From Clostridiales bacterium (lineage in GTDB: Bacteria > Bacillota > Clostridia > Lachnospirales > Lachnospiraceae): a DNA stretch of 35,861 nt. A program made the translations under genes and the position numbers. The notes below the pieces were generated by a model. The model saw only the letters and a program-made list of their open reading frames with translations, was not told the DNA's origin and did not search any database. The stretch's first letter is position 1. Each line of letters starts with the position of its first letter. This document shows, one piece after another, positions 35,817 through 35,861 of the stretch. The stretch lies in the NCBI GenBank assembly GCA_021203005.1, contig JAJQCB010000204.1, positions 1 to 35,861 of the forward strand. The letters are read 5' to 3'.

Positions 35817-35861
35817 TGCTGGCTATATATGTATGGACGGAAGCGGCAGATGTCATGATAT

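Noticed and set aside
1-35861. tRNA, rRNA, integrase or transposase genes
   Set aside because: None recognised on either strand; the accessory-looking left part has no obvious mobility gene in this window.

Overview
This 35.9 kb window looks like a chromosomal segment of an anaerobic, spore-forming Firmicute, probably Lachnospiraceae-like (inferred from gene content; no database search was possible). From left to right it contains: (1) an accessory block with an HTH-like protein, a STAND/NB-ARC-like NTPase with TPR-type repeats and a MATE transporter, preceded by a near-perfect 49-bp inverted repeat; (2) a DUF4143-type AAA ATPase whose promoter lies in a 33-bp tandem repeat; (3) a DUF6062-like protein, a second MATE transporter and an OFA-like MFS transporter; (4) a siroheme/2x[4Fe-4S] reductase-like protein, an AraC regulator and a 747-aa predicted beta-solenoid protein with no visible signal peptide; (5) an L,D-transpeptidase broken by a G7 homopolymer frameshift; (6) pyrE, a VanZ-like protein, a long M29-like aminopeptidase, an MNT nucleotidyltransferase with a decayed HEPN partner, purE/purM/purN/purD, a HAD phosphatase and an orphan HEPN gene; (7) a T-box leader with valS, then folC; (8) a ~187-nt nested hairpin element ahead of an unlisted 45-aa ORF and a zinc-ribbon/TPR membrane protein; (9) spoIIAA-spoIIAB-sigF, a Cys-rich small protein with a sigma-G-like promoter, and spoVAA (A7 frameshift) with spoVAB. 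The best second-look candidates are the nested hairpin at 30677-30863, the STAND/HTH module, the 33-bp repeats before the DUF4143 ATPase, the signal-less beta-solenoid locus, and the two homopolymer frameshifts.
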